This document shows positions 16,932 to 25,494 of a stretch of 64,000 nt of DNA, one piece after another. Numbering within the stretch: position 1 is the first letter of the stretch; each line of letters opens with the position of its first letter. A program made the position numbers and the translations under genes. This stretch comes from Stappia sp. ES.058 (GTDB lineage: Bacteria > Pseudomonadota > Alphaproteobacteria > Rhizobiales > Stappiaceae): positions 2,728,001 to 2,792,000 of the forward strand of contig NZ_LT629784.1 in the NCBI RefSeq assembly GCF_900105595.1, read 5' to 3'. A model generated the notes under the pieces. It searched no databases, was not told the DNA's origin, and worked only from the letters and a program-made list of their open reading frames with translations.

Positions 16932-18227
16932 ATGCCGCGAGAACAGGAGCGCCTCGTGACAGGCAACGGGCATGGAGCGTCAGCCAGCCGCAGCTATGCG
17001 GCGTCGGTGACGCTTGTACGCCGGTCACGACGCTACGCCGAGGCATCTCCGCCATCGTGTTTTACGGACGACATCGAGGACTGGCTGCTGACCGCAGCGC
17101 TCGACCAGAGCGATCTGCTGTATCTGTTCGAGGACTTCGTCTGGCGGCTGGTCGATACCGGCCTTCCGCTCGACCGCGCCAGCCTGCATTTCGGAACCCT
17201 GCACCCGCAGCTTTACGGATTCGGATGCAACTGGGAACTCGACGACCGCTTTTGTGACGAGATCAAGGTGCCGCAGGAGACACTCGCCTCCGACGCCTAC
17301 CGCAAAAACCCGCTCTGCCGTGTGATCGAAGTCGGCGAAACGGTCCATGCGCGCATGTCCGATGCCGCGGCCGTCGCTCGTCATCCCTTGCTCGGCGATC
17401 TCGCCAAGGCCGGGTTCAGCGACTATTTCGCGATGCCGCTCAGAACCGGCAGCCGCTATCACAACGCAATCACCATCGCGACCAAACGCCCGGGCGGATT
17501 TCCACCGCAAGCCGCAGATGCCTTCATCCGCACGGCACGGATCTTTGCCCTGCATGTCGAACGCCACATCGCGGAAAAGCTCGCGGCCAACGTGGTAACG
17601 ACCTATCTCGGGCGGGAGGCGGGCGAACGTGTGCTCGAAGGCTCGATCCGGCGCGGTGACGGCCTCCCCCTTGATGCCGTGATCTGGGTATCCGATCTGC
17701 GCGACTTCACCGACCTGACAGACCGGCTGCCGCCGGAAGACGTTCTGCGGGTGCTCAACGCCTATTTCGGCGTCGTCGTGGCCGCGATCGCAGAGGCCGG
17801 CGGGGAGGTCCTGAAATTCATGGGCGACGGTCTGCTTGCGGTGTTCTCCTTCGATCACTTCGCAAGCCCGCAAGACGCGGCGCGCACCGCGCTTGAGGCT
17901 GCCGGCGCGGCGCTGCGCGGGGTCGAGGCCCTCGCCCGCGACGAGATCGGCGCGGAAGCCACACCACTTCGAAGCGGGATCGCCCTGCACGAGGGCCGGG
18001 TGTTCTTCGGCAACATCGGCGGCGCCGACCGCCTCGATTTCACCGTGATCGGACGCGCGGTCAACACCGCCAGCCGCATAGAGGGGATGACAAAGCCGCT
18101 GGGCCGCCCGGTTCTTCTGTCCAGGGAGATGGCGCGGTTGATCGACACCCCGGTCGACGACCTGGGGGCGCATCGCCTGCGCGGCGTAAGCGATCCGGTT
18201 GCGCTCTACGCACCGTCAGGGCTTTGA
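16932..18227 (+). CDS. Class III adenylate/guanylate cyclase with N-terminal sensor-like region
   Basis: 431 residues. The C-terminal cyclase domain (about 245-425) carries both metal-binding aspartates, Asp255 (IWVSDLRDFT) and Asp299 (KFMGDGLLAVF), plus Lys295 and the DFTVIGRAVNTASR segment, so it should be active, more likely on ATP. Residues 50-215 (DLLYLFEDFVWRLVDTG, YRKNPLCRVIEVG) form a conserved but uncharacterised sensory region found in rhizobial cyclases. No membrane segment. The ATG abuts the permease stop; a GTG at 16956 with AGGAGC 7 bases upstream is an equally good start and would remove 8 residues. It makes a second messenger in the cytosol; its signal is unknown. Confidence 0.88.
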   Translation: MPREQERLVTGNGHGASASRSYAASVTLVRRSRRYAEASPPSCFTDDIEDWLLTAALDQSDLLYLFEDFVWRLVDTGLPLDRASLHFGTLHPQLYGFGCNWELDDRFCDEIKVPQETLASDAYRKNPLCRVIEVGETVHARMSDAAAVARHPLLGDLAKAGFSDYFAMPLRTGSRYHNAITIATKRPGGFPPQAADAFIRTARIFALHVERHIAEKLAANVVTTYLGREAGERVLEGSIRRGDGLPLDAVIWVSDLRDFTDLTDRLPPEDVLRVLNAYFGVVVAAIAEAGGEVLKFMGDGLLAVFSFDHFASPQDAARTALEAAGAALRGVEALARDEIGAEATPLRSGIALHEGRVFFGNIGGADRLDFTVIGRAVNTASRIEGMTKPLGRPVLLSREMARLIDTPVDDLGAHRLRGVSDPVALYAPSGL

Positions 18228-18258
18228 CGCGCCTCTCGCCAGCCTTGGCATCGCGACG

Positions 18259-19053
18259 TCACACCGCGACCGCTGCCTTGATGTGCGGGTGCGGATCATA
18301 GCCGGCGAGCGCGAAATCCTCGAAGCGGAAGCCGAAGAGGTCTTTCACATCCGGGTTCAGCGTCATCGTCGGCAAGGCGCGCGGCGCGCGCGAGAGCTGC
18401 TCACGCGCCTGGTCGAGATGGTTCAGGTAGAGATGCGCATCACCGAAAGAATGCACGAAATCACCCGGCTCGTAGCCGGTCACCTGCGCCACCATCATCG
18501 TCAGAAGAGCATAGGAGGCGATGTTGAAGGGCACGCCGAGGAACACGTCGGCCGAACGCTGATAGAGCTGGCAGGAAAGCTTGCCGTCGGCGACATAGAA
18601 CTGGAACAGCGCATGGCACGGCGGCAGTGCCATTTCATCCACCAGCGCCGGGTTCCAGGCCGACACCATCAACCGGCGGCTGTCGGGCGTTGTGCGGATC
18701 ATCTCGATGAGCTTTGCGATCTGGTCGACGGAGCCGCCATCGGGCGCCGGCCATGAACGCCACTGGTAGCCGTAGACGGGTCCGAGATCGCCGTTCTCGT
18801 CGGCCCACTCGTCCCAGATGCGAACACCGTTTTCCTTCAGGTAGGCGATGTTGGTATCGCCGGCGAGAAACCAAAGCAACTCATGAACGATCGACTTCAG
18901 GTGCAGCTTTTTGGTCGTGACCATCGGGAAGCCCTGCGCGAGGTCGAAGCGCATCTGGTGGCCGAAGACGGACAGCGTGCCCGTGCCGGTGCGGTCGGTC
19001 TTTTCGGTTCCCTCGTCGAGGATCCGCTGCATGAGGTCGTGATACTGGCGCAC
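18259..19053 (-). CDS. thyA: Thymidylate synthase
   Basis: 264 residues from a GTG at 19053, the same length as the E. coli enzyme and opening [15 protein letters not shown]; the catalytic Cys ([10 protein letters not shown]) then falls at position 146, exactly as in E. coli. A longer in-frame start at 19119 is therefore unlikely. Other marks are the folate and dUMP sites [19 protein letters not shown] and HLYLNHLDQ. It methylates dUMP to dTMP with methylenetetrahydrofolate. Convergent with the cyclase gene (31-bp gap). No folA follows on this strand. Confidence 0.97.
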   Translation of the reverse strand: MRQYHDLMQRILDEGTEKTDRTGTGTLSVFGHQMRFDLAQGFPMVTTKKLHLKSIVHELLWFLAGDTNIAYLKENGVRIWDEWADENGDLGPVYGYQWRSWPAPDGGSVDQIAKLIEMIRTTPDSRRLMVSAWNPALVDEMALPPCHALFQFYVADGKLSCQLYQRSADVFLGVPFNIASYALLTMMVAQVTGYEPGDFVHSFGDAHLYLNHLDQAREQLSRAPRALPTMTLNPDVKDLFGFRFEDFALAGYDPHPHIKAAVAV

Positions 19054-19205
19054 CTTGCCCGTCCCGTTCGCAGGTCGATTCGATTGCGCGCCAAGTCTTG
19101 CGCGCACGCGCTTGGGCAATCAAGCGCGCAGGCAGACGGACGCATCGCGAAACCATGTTTCGCCCATAATCCACCGTTCCGGCAGCGCCCGCACCGCGAC
19201 GCAGG

Positions 19206-19706
19206 CTATTTTTCGGCGAGCGCCGGCCAGTTGCCATTGGCCCTGGTGATGAAGCCCGGCACATCTGCGCGCCAGCGTTTCTGGATGGCGTCGTTGTAGT
19301 TCAGATAAAGCCGACCGTCGACGATGTCCCAATTCTGCGGATCGCCCTTTGCAAGCTTGCCTTCCGCGATCGCCCAGGAGCAATAGCCCCCATAGGCCGG
19401 AGCGTATTTTTCCGGTTCAGCCAGAAAGGCCTCGCGATTTGCGGCGCTGACAAAGCGCCATTCAGCCCCGCGATGGGTAGTGGTGATCTCGGATGAGCCC
19501 GCCACCGGCTTTCCCTGCGTGAAATAGGCGACCGGATCGTAGCCGCCGACGGCCACGCCATCGACGATGCCGGTGAAAACCGGACCGGTGTCATCGTCAC
19601 CGAAGCCGAACCAGCCGGCCCGCGCGGCGCCAAGCCCGCCAATGCCTGCGGCTGCGGCAAAAAGCGCTCCCGCAATCAAAACCCGGCGTCTGGAAATCCC
19701 GCTCAT
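19206..19706 (-). CDS. Exported YHS-domain protein
   Basis: 166 residues. GAGGAG 8 bases before the ATG at 19706 decides the start. The N-terminus SGISRRRVLIAGALFAAAAG resembles a twin-arginine (Tat) signal. The mature part is a YHS-type domain: AVGGYDPVAYFTQGKPV, FVSAANREAFLAEPEKYAPAYGGYCSWAI. These domains are thought to bind metal or act in redox or metal handling; the family has no settled function. It lies upstream of thyA on the same strand with 150 bases between. Confidence 0.85.
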   Translation of the reverse strand: MSGISRRRVLIAGALFAAAAGIGGLGAARAGWFGFGDDDTGPVFTGIVDGVAVGGYDPVAYFTQGKPVAGSSEITTTHRGAEWRFVSAANREAFLAEPEKYAPAYGGYCSWAIAEGKLAKGDPQNWDIVDGRLYLNYNDAIQKRWRADVPGFITRANGNWPALAEK

Positions 19707-19836
19707 GGCTGCCACTCCTCAACATGCGTCCGCGCGCAATGCCCGATCCGCGCCGGACCCTTGATATGCCGCACTCTAGGCACGACATCGCATCGCGCGC
19801 CAATGACACGCGCTCACAAGCGCGCGAGACACCCCC

Positions 19837-19865
19837 TTTTCATCCGCAAGGGCACTGCCTATATT
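19837..19865 (+). promoter_or_regulatory. Likely promoter of ssrA
   Basis: TTTTCA (19837-19842) and TATATT (19860-19865) are 17 bases apart, the latter one mismatch from consensus. It points at the beginning of the acceptor half of the tmRNA gene. Confidence 0.5.
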
Positions 19866-19871
19866 GGGTGT

Positions 19872-20214
19872 GTCGGCGCAAGCTGACTATGACGATAAAC
19901 GGACTGCGTAATAAGCCTATCGGACCCGGGGGCGGTACCCGGCGCCTCCACCCAAGCCCGTCTCGCGCAAGCGAAAACAGGCGGGCTTCGGGGGGGCGAA
20001 ATAGGATCGACGAGGGTGTAAAGGCTTTTCTTTCGTCCGGCATGGTTCCGCCGTTATCGGGCCGTCTCAATAGTTGCAAATGACAACTATGCTATGGACA
20101 ACGCTGTCGCTGCGTAATGCAGTGCCGGTAGTCCACTAAGTCCTGCTGGTTAGCACCTTCAGGCGGGGTTCGGAGGCACCTGGCAACAGAAGCCTCCACT
20201 TCTTTTTTGCCAGG
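19872..20214 (+). ncRNA. ssrA: tmRNA, circularly permuted two-piece type
   Basis: The acceptor half comes first: its T-arm and 3' acceptor strand (CGCCTCC then ACC) end near 19953. A removable linker hairpin (AAGCCCG/CGGGCTT, 19954-19988) follows. The coding half then starts at about 19992 with GGGGGCGAAATAGGATCGAC, whose first seven bases pair with the acceptor strand. The tag frame, 20076-20117, encodes ANDNYAMDNAVAA and a TAA stop, ending in the Ala-Ala that ClpXP recognises. This permuted order is the hallmark of alphaproteobacterial tmRNA. It rescues stalled ribosomes. The encoded 3' end reads ACCCA instead of ACCA, so exact ends are approximate. The ClpXP adaptor gene sspB lies 170 bases downstream. 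Confidence 0.93.
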
Positions 20215-20220
20215 CTTTTG
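20179..20220 (+). terminator. 3' hairpin/terminator of ssrA
   Basis: CCTGGCAA (20179-20186) pairs with TTGCCAGG (20207-20214), with a second inner AGAAG/CTTCT helix, followed by CTTTTG. It is either the last tmRNA helix or the terminator; the short T tract is compatible with termination. The remaining bases up to sspB (20221-20384) hold no gene I can support. Confidence 0.6.
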
Positions 20221-20384
20221 ACCCCGGGAAATACCGATTCCCGTGACCTTGGGCCCTTTCGGGCGGTGCAGTCGCACCGGAGACGCAAAAGAATGGCACA
20301 AGGCGGCCTGGAAGCCTTTTCATCTCGCCCGCCACAGGCCATGTTGGGCGCAAGACTGATTCCAAACACCGGCAGTTACAGCCA

Positions 20385-20999
20385 ATGGCCGAAGACCTCA
20401 TCCGCTACGACATCGTCATTCAGGACGCGCTTCGCGGCGCCGTTCGCAAGATCCTGACCGAGGTGGTCCGCATCGGACTGCCGGGCGAACATCATTTCTA
20501 CATCGCGTTCGACACCAATGCCCCGGGCGTGCGGATTTCGCCACGCCTGCACGAACGCTATCCCAACGAAATGACCGTGGTGCTTCAGCACCAGTTCTGG
20601 GATCTCACCGTGACGGATCACGCCTTCGAGGTCGGTCTTTCGTTTGGCGGCATTCCGGAAAAACTGTTCGTGCCGTTTTCCTCGATCAAGGGATTCTTTG
20701 ACCCTTCGGTCCAGTTCGCGCTCGAATTCGAACCGGGCAAGACGGCGGAAGAGCTGCCGGAAGAGCTTGTCGGCGCCGCCCGCGATCAGGAGCGGGCGGA
20801 AGCCACGCTGTCGGAGATCGACAGCGTCCTGTCCAACGAGGACGGTGCGACCGCAAAGTCCAGGACCGAAAAGAAGAAGACGGCGAAAACCGGCGAAGAA
20901 GACGGCAGCGCGGCGTCCGACGAGACCGACGAAACCAAGGACGACGATGCGGCCAGCGCCGATGTCGTATCGCTCGACGCCTTTCGCAAGAAGCCCTGA
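20385..20999 (+). CDS. sspB: SspB-family ClpXP adaptor for ssrA-tagged proteins
   Basis: 204 residues. The N-terminal domain (1-120, IRYDIVIQDALRGAVRKILTE, GEHHFYIAFDTNAPGV, RYPNEMTVVLQHQFWDL) matches the alphaproteobacterial SspB fold that holds ssrA-tag peptides. A disordered, charged stretch (about 125-190) leads to a short conserved end, DVVSLDAFRKK, which fits the tether that docks on the ClpX N-domain. It delivers trans-translation products to ClpXP in the cytosol. Its gene lies directly after ssrA on the same strand, which makes functional sense though they are probably separate transcripts. The Shine-Dalgarno is weak. Confidence 0.9.
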   Translation: MAEDLIRYDIVIQDALRGAVRKILTEVVRIGLPGEHHFYIAFDTNAPGVRISPRLHERYPNEMTVVLQHQFWDLTVTDHAFEVGLSFGGIPEKLFVPFSSIKGFFDPSVQFALEFEPGKTAEELPEELVGAARDQERAEATLSEIDSVLSNEDGATAKSRTEKKKTAKTGEEDGSAASDETDETKDDDAASADVVSLDAFRKKP

Positions 21000-21021
21000 C
21001 AAGGCCTGAACGGACGCGGCG

Positions 21022-21261
21022 ATGACCGGTGATATCATCAACCTGCGCAAGGCCCGCAAGGCCCGCAAACAGCGGGACAAGGACACGCGGGCAGCGGAAA
21101 ACCGCGTGGTGTTCGGCCGCACGAAATCCGAGCGGGACCGCAGCAAGGCCGAGAGCACTCACGCAGAGCGCCGGATAGATGCGCACCTGCGTGCGCCTGA
21201 AAAGGTCGGCGAGAACACTGCCGATCCGCGCCCGAAGCCGGAAACGGATCCGGACGCGTGA
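21022..21261 (+). CDS. DUF4169 small basic protein
   Basis: 79 residues, very rich in Arg, Lys and Glu. Opens TGDIINLRKARKARKQRDK, the signature start of DUF4169 proteins of alphaproteobacteria, and continues with RVVFGRTKSERDRSKAE. No membrane segment. Function of the family is unknown. It lies 22 bases after sspB and before the ribbon-helix-helix gene, the same order often seen for these small genes, so co-transcription is likely. Confidence 0.82.
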   Translation: MTGDIINLRKARKARKQRDKDTRAAENRVVFGRTKSERDRSKAESTHAERRIDAHLRAPEKVGENTADPRPKPETDPDA

Positions 21262-21304
21262 CGCGACCGCGCAAGATCCTTCCGAACCGCAAGGGGATCG
21301 CCCC

Positions 21305-21538
21305 GTGCCGCTCCTGAAACGCTCTCTTACACTGCATGGCCACCGCACCAGCCTTGCGCTCGAACCGGAATTCTGGAATGCGCTCGATGCGATGGCAGCA
21401 CGCGATGGCGTCAGCCTGCCCGCCCTTGTCGCCAGCATCGACGATTCAAGGCACCTGGACCCGGTGAGCGATGCCCCGGCCCTGTCTTCCGCACTGCGCG
21501 TCGCCGCACTTGCCTTCTACAAGGCAGGTAACGGCTGA
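21305..21538 (+). CDS. Ribbon-helix-helix domain protein
   Basis: 77 residues from a GTG at 21305, preceded by AAGGGG; a longer frame from 21179 overlaps the DUF4169 gene and adds only low-complexity Arg-rich sequence. The core, KRSLTLHGHRTSLALEPEFW then LDAMAARDGVSLPALVASID, is a strand followed by two helices, as in the RHH_4 family. Such proteins are small DNA-binding regulators or of unknown role. Third gene of the sspB group; the stop lies 8 bases from the convergent AsmA-family gene. Confidence 0.78.
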   Translation: MPLLKRSLTLHGHRTSLALEPEFWNALDAMAARDGVSLPALVASIDDSRHLDPVSDAPALSSALRVAALAFYKAGNG

Positions 21539-21545
21539 GCGCGCG

Positions 21546-24500
21546 TCAACGATCCGGCGTCACGTCGATGAAGACCGGCGGGTCCAGCGGCGGCAGCAGC
21601 CGCATCGGTTGACCACCCGTTTCCGTTTGCGGTTCGGAGGGCGTGACGCGCCCCGTCGCATCGATCTGTTCGAGCGCGGAGCGGATCCTGTCCCCGAAGC
21701 CGGGGGCCGCAGCCGCCGGTCGATCCGGCTGATCCGAGGCGGCCTGCGACGATGCCTCACGGCTCCTTGGGACCGCGGGCGTCGTCGGCGCGGCGGGCGG
21801 ACGCACGACCGGTTCGCGCGGGGCCGTTGGTGCGGCGACGCCGGGAACGGAGGGAACATCGATCGCGGGCTTCGGCCGCGAGGCTGCGGCCTCGTCCCCG
21901 GGTCGGGGGTCGGGCTCGGTTTGCCGGGGCACAGGAACCGGATCTCCCGGAAGCAATGTCTTCGCATCCTCACGCCGCTTTTCGCGTTGCAGCCGCAAGG
22001 TGCGCTCTTCCATCGCCTTTTCGCGCGCATCGATCTCCGCCTGCAGGTCCTCGATACGCCGAACCTCGCGCTCGAAGGCGCGCAGCGTCAGAAAGGCCGT
22101 GAAAGGCGCGATATCGACGGAGCGGCCCGGATCCGCGAGCGTTCCGGAGAAGACGAGCCCGACCTCCGGCTCCGCACCGGTGACCGCTTCCGCGCCGGGG
22201 TCGACCTTCAGCGAAAAATCGCTGTCGAGTGTCTGGGCATCGAGGTCTATCTGGGCGTTGCCGAAGACCGAGGCCCGGGCATTGTCGAGTGTGACGTTGC
22301 TGACCCGCACCACGCCGCCGGCGACCGTCGCGCCCGCTTCCAGCGCATCGAACGGCAATCGGCCCGCGTCCAGATAGCTCTCGAATGCGGAGCGAATGGC
22401 GTCGTCGTCGAGTTCCAGCCCGGCGTCGGCGGCACGGATCACCAGGTCAAACGCGTCGGGATTGATCCCGCGGATCTCACCCTCGCGAATGGAAAGCGTG
22501 GCCCCGCCCGAAAGGCCCGACACGATCCCGGCAAGCGAGCGCCCCGTTCCTTCCAGATCGAGCGACAGATTCATTGTCCCGGTTGCGACCGGGCGGGCAT
22601 TGCGCCGCCAGATGAAATCGCCAAGCGCGCTATTCTCGACCCGCATGGAAACCGTCAGTCCGGCCTGTCCGTCGGTGCGTTGCAATGCAAGCGCACCGGA
22701 GAGCCGGCCGCCGGCGAGGTCGGCACCGGCAACGTCAAGGGTCAGCGATCGCTCCTTCAACCCCAGCGTTCCCGTCATGTCCGTCGCCTGAAGACCTTCG
22801 GCGAGCGGCATCCGTCGCGCAGTGACGTCGAGCGCAACGTCAACGCCCGAGACGACCGGCGGACCGAAGGCGATGGACGGCCAGCCGGCGCGACCGCCCG
22901 CGGCCGTCAATTGATCGGCACCAAGCAGAAGGTCGCCAAGAGCTGCCGGATCGAGTTCGGAAAGCGACGCGGTGCCGCGCACCTGCGGCAGGAGTTCGGA
23001 GACACTGCGACGCAGATCGACCTCGAGATCGGCGTCCATCTCGGTCCCCGCGACACGGCCTGAAAGCCCGCGCAGGGAAAAGGTATCGCCCTTCCCCTCA
23101 AGTGTCGCCACCAGGTCGACATCGCCGACCGAGCTTGAAAGCGATGGCAACCGGCCCGTGATCAGGGTGAGCGGCAGCAGGTCCTGGGCCTTGGCGCGGA
23201 GGTCGGCATTGTAGTCCGCCGGCCCGTCGCCGGGCAGGGTCAGCGTCCCCACCCCCACCAGCGAGGCATCGTCGAGATACAGCCGTGCGTGCCCGTCCAG
23301 TCCGTCTTTCGGGACGCCGGCGCCGCCGAACTCGACCCGCGCCTCTCCAAGCTGCGCAACCGGCAGGACGGTCAGCCCCAACTGTCGCAGCAGGTCGCCA
23401 CCATCGGCGGCGGTAAAGCCGGTTTCAAAGTCCAGACTGGCCTCGCGCCACTTGTCCAGCCGCCCGCGCAATCCGAGATCGAAGTCGACCGCCGTGCCGC
23501 CGGCCGTACCGGAGACCGTGACGGTCGCGCGTGTTCCAGCTTGCGGATCACCGCCGTCCGCCTCGCCCTCGAAGATGGCATCAAGCTTTGCAGGTGCAAA
23601 GACCTGCGGCCTGTCGGTGAAAATCGCAAGCGCGGTGTTTTGAGGAAACAGGGTCTCCAGCAACGAGGCAACGCCGGCCAGACGTTCGGCGTCAACGCTC
23701 AGCCGCATCCGCCCGGCCGGTGCCGTCGAAACATCGGATATCCGTCCGCTGGCGGCGAGCTTCGCGCCCGCAAGATCGGCAATCGTCAGATCTTCGATCG
23801 CAAGCACGTCGTCTTCATAGGAGGCACGCAGGGCAATCGCGGAGGCTGTCAGATCGCGGACCTTCAGCTTTTGCGCATAGAGCCTGAGAGCCACCTGGAG
23901 CGCATTCTGCCCCGCTTGGGCGAATACACCGTTCTCTCCGCCCAGAAAAAGCCGGCCAAGCAGAGCGGCCTGATCGGCGTCGAGCAGATCCGCATCGAGA
24001 TCGGCCTCGAAGACCGGCGGCCCGTTGCGCGGCTCGCGGTAGCTGATCGCGCCCCGCCCCTGCTCGCCGGCGAGTTCGAAGACCAGATCGGTAAGCGCAA
24101 CTCCGGCGGGCGACGCCTCGATCCGGCTCTCGAGCGCAAAGGGGTCGACCACGGCATCCAGGACGACGCCCTGCCGCCACCAGTCCGCGAAGACATTGGG
24201 TTGGGCGACGGAGGCGGCAAAATCGCCGCGGAAGGCGGCGCGGGGCTGAAGCTCGAGGTCGCCGCGCACGAGAAACGGGCTACGGCCGGGCATCTGGCCG
24301 GAGATTTCCGCCAGCCGCCAGCCGCTGGCCAGACGTTCCGCCTCGATCCGCACATTCTGGACCAAACCGCCGCCGGCGACCAGCGCGGGAACATCGAGCG
24401 CGATCCGCCCGTCGATCGCGGGATGCGGCAAAGCCTGCAAGGCACTGAGCAGCAAATCTCCCGCTTCGCCGGGCGCAAGTGGATCCTGCGGACCGCGCCC

Positions 24501-25418
24501 GGCGATCCGGTCGAGGTCAACCTGCTTGGAAGCGCCATTGAAATCAAAGCGATACGGGTCGGAGAGCGAAACCTCGAGCCCCCCTTCAAGCGTCACCGGC
24601 CGATCTTCGGGGCCGTAGCGCAAGGTCGCTTTCGACAATTCAAGACGCGCCACATCGAGCGCAAAGGCGCCTTCGCTCTGCCAGCGCTTGGCTGCTTCGT
24701 CCTCTGCCGTCACCGAGTTCAGCGTATAGGCGCCCTCATAGGCGGGACGGCCGTCTTCGAGCGAGATCTGCCCGTCCATCACCAGATCGACCGGAACGGA
24801 GACCGGCGTAATGCCGGCCCGCAGCCGCAAGGCGCCTTCGGCATCGCGCCGCCCGGTCGCCAGCACCAGCGTCGCGCGCTGCCCCTTGTGGCTCACCATG
24901 CCATCGAGCTTGTAGGGGCCAAGCAGCGAACGCGCCCCCACAAGCAGGTCGATGTCGTCGAGGACGTGGCTCCGGCCGTTGCGGGCATCGATCACAGACA
25001 CCCGTCCGTCGCGGATGGTGGCGCGCTCGAGCATCACCAGATCCGGATCGACATCGCGGAGGAACCCGTCGCGGTTGAGGCCGGTGAACCAGTCGAGGCG
25101 TCCCTGCTCGTCGAGGGACAGCCTCAGCGTCGGCTCCTCGAGCGTCATGTCGATGATGCGCACCTCGCCCTTCAGCAGCGGCGGCAACTCGATACGCACG
25201 GCAAAGCGCGACACAGCGAGCAGCGGGTCCTCCGGCTCGCCGACGCGCACGTCGGAAAAGGTCAGCGTCGGGGTCGGCAGCAGGCGCATCTCGGCGTCGC
25301 CCATCACCGCGACACGATGACCGAGAAGCCGCTCGCCATAGCTCTCGAAGGTGCTTCGATAGGCCGTCCAGTCGATGAAGAACGGAGCGACGAGCGCAGC
25401 AAGAAGCACCGCGATCAC
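21546..25418 (-). CDS. AsmA-family envelope protein (very large)
   Basis: At least 1290 residues. One N-terminal membrane anchor (VIAVLLAALVAPFFIDW) is followed by the AsmA start (YGERLLGHRVAVMGDAEMRLLPTPTLTFSDV), a long beta-repeat body, and the AsmA C-terminal domain near 1000-1130 (GGATLSIREGEIRGINPDAFDL). The tail (about 1140-1290) is a charged coil then Pro/Ala-rich. AsmA-like proteins are bridge-like periplasmic proteins linked to lipid transport between membranes. The start is uncertain: the frame stays open for 11 more codons that continue the hydrophobic anchor (NSIYITIGLS), up to a CTG at 25451 with GGGAGA just upstream, so a CTG start giving 1301 residues is plausible. Confidence 0.88.
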   Translation of the reverse strand: MIAVLLAALVAPFFIDWTAYRSTFESYGERLLGHRVAVMGDAEMRLLPTPTLTFSDVRVGEPEDPLLAVSRFAVRIELPPLLKGEVRIIDMTLEEPTLRLSLDEQGRLDWFTGLNRDGFLRDVDPDLVMLERATIRDGRVSVIDARNGRSHVLDDIDLLVGARSLLGPYKLDGMVSHKGQRATLVLATGRRDAEGALRLRAGITPVSVPVDLVMDGQISLEDGRPAYEGAYTLNSVTAEDEAAKRWQSEGAFALDVARLELSKATLRYGPEDRPVTLEGGLEVSLSDPYRFDFNGASKQVDLDRIAGRGPQDPLAPGEAGDLLLSALQALPHPAIDGRIALDVPALVAGGGLVQNVRIEAERLASGWRLAEISGQMPGRSPFLVRGDLELQPRAAFRGDFAASVAQPNVFADWWRQGVVLDAVVDPFALESRIEASPAGVALTDLVFELAGEQGRGAISYREPRNGPPVFEADLDADLLDADQAALLGRLFLGGENGVFAQAGQNALQVALRLYAQKLKVRDLTASAIALRASYEDDVLAIEDLTIADLAGAKLAASGRISDVSTAPAGRMRLSVDAERLAGVASLLETLFPQNTALAIFTDRPQVFAPAKLDAIFEGEADGGDPQAGTRATVTVSGTAGGTAVDFDLGLRGRLDKWREASLDFETGFTAADGGDLLRQLGLTVLPVAQLGEARVEFGGAGVPKDGLDGHARLYLDDASLVGVGTLTLPGDGPADYNADLRAKAQDLLPLTLITGRLPSLSSSVGDVDLVATLEGKGDTFSLRGLSGRVAGTEMDADLEVDLRRSVSELLPQVRGTASLSELDPAALGDLLLGADQLTAAGGRAGWPSIAFGPPVVSGVDVALDVTARRMPLAEGLQATDMTGTLGLKERSLTLDVAGADLAGGRLSGALALQRTDGQAGLTVSMRVENSALGDFIWRRNARPVATGTMNLSLDLEGTGRSLAGIVSGLSGGATLSIREGEIRGINPDAFDLVIRAADAGLELDDDAIRSAFESYLDAGRLPFDALEAGATVAGGVVRVSNVTLDNARASVFGNAQIDLDAQTLDSDFSLKVDPGAEAVTGAEPEVGLVFSGTLADPGRSVDIAPFTAFLTLRAFEREVRRIEDLQAEIDAREKAMEERTLRLQREKRREDAKTLLPGDPVPVPRQTEPDPRPGDEAAASRPKPAIDVPSVPGVAAPTAPREPVVRPPAAPTTPAVPRSREASSQAASDQPDRPAAAAPGFGDRIRSALEQIDATGRVTPSEPQTETGGQPMRLLPPLDPPVFIDVTPDR

Positions 25419-25494
25419 GCTCAGGCCGATCGTGATATAGATCGAGTTCAGAGGATTTCTCCCTCACTCATGTGCGAATGTCTTCGCGCCCCGC

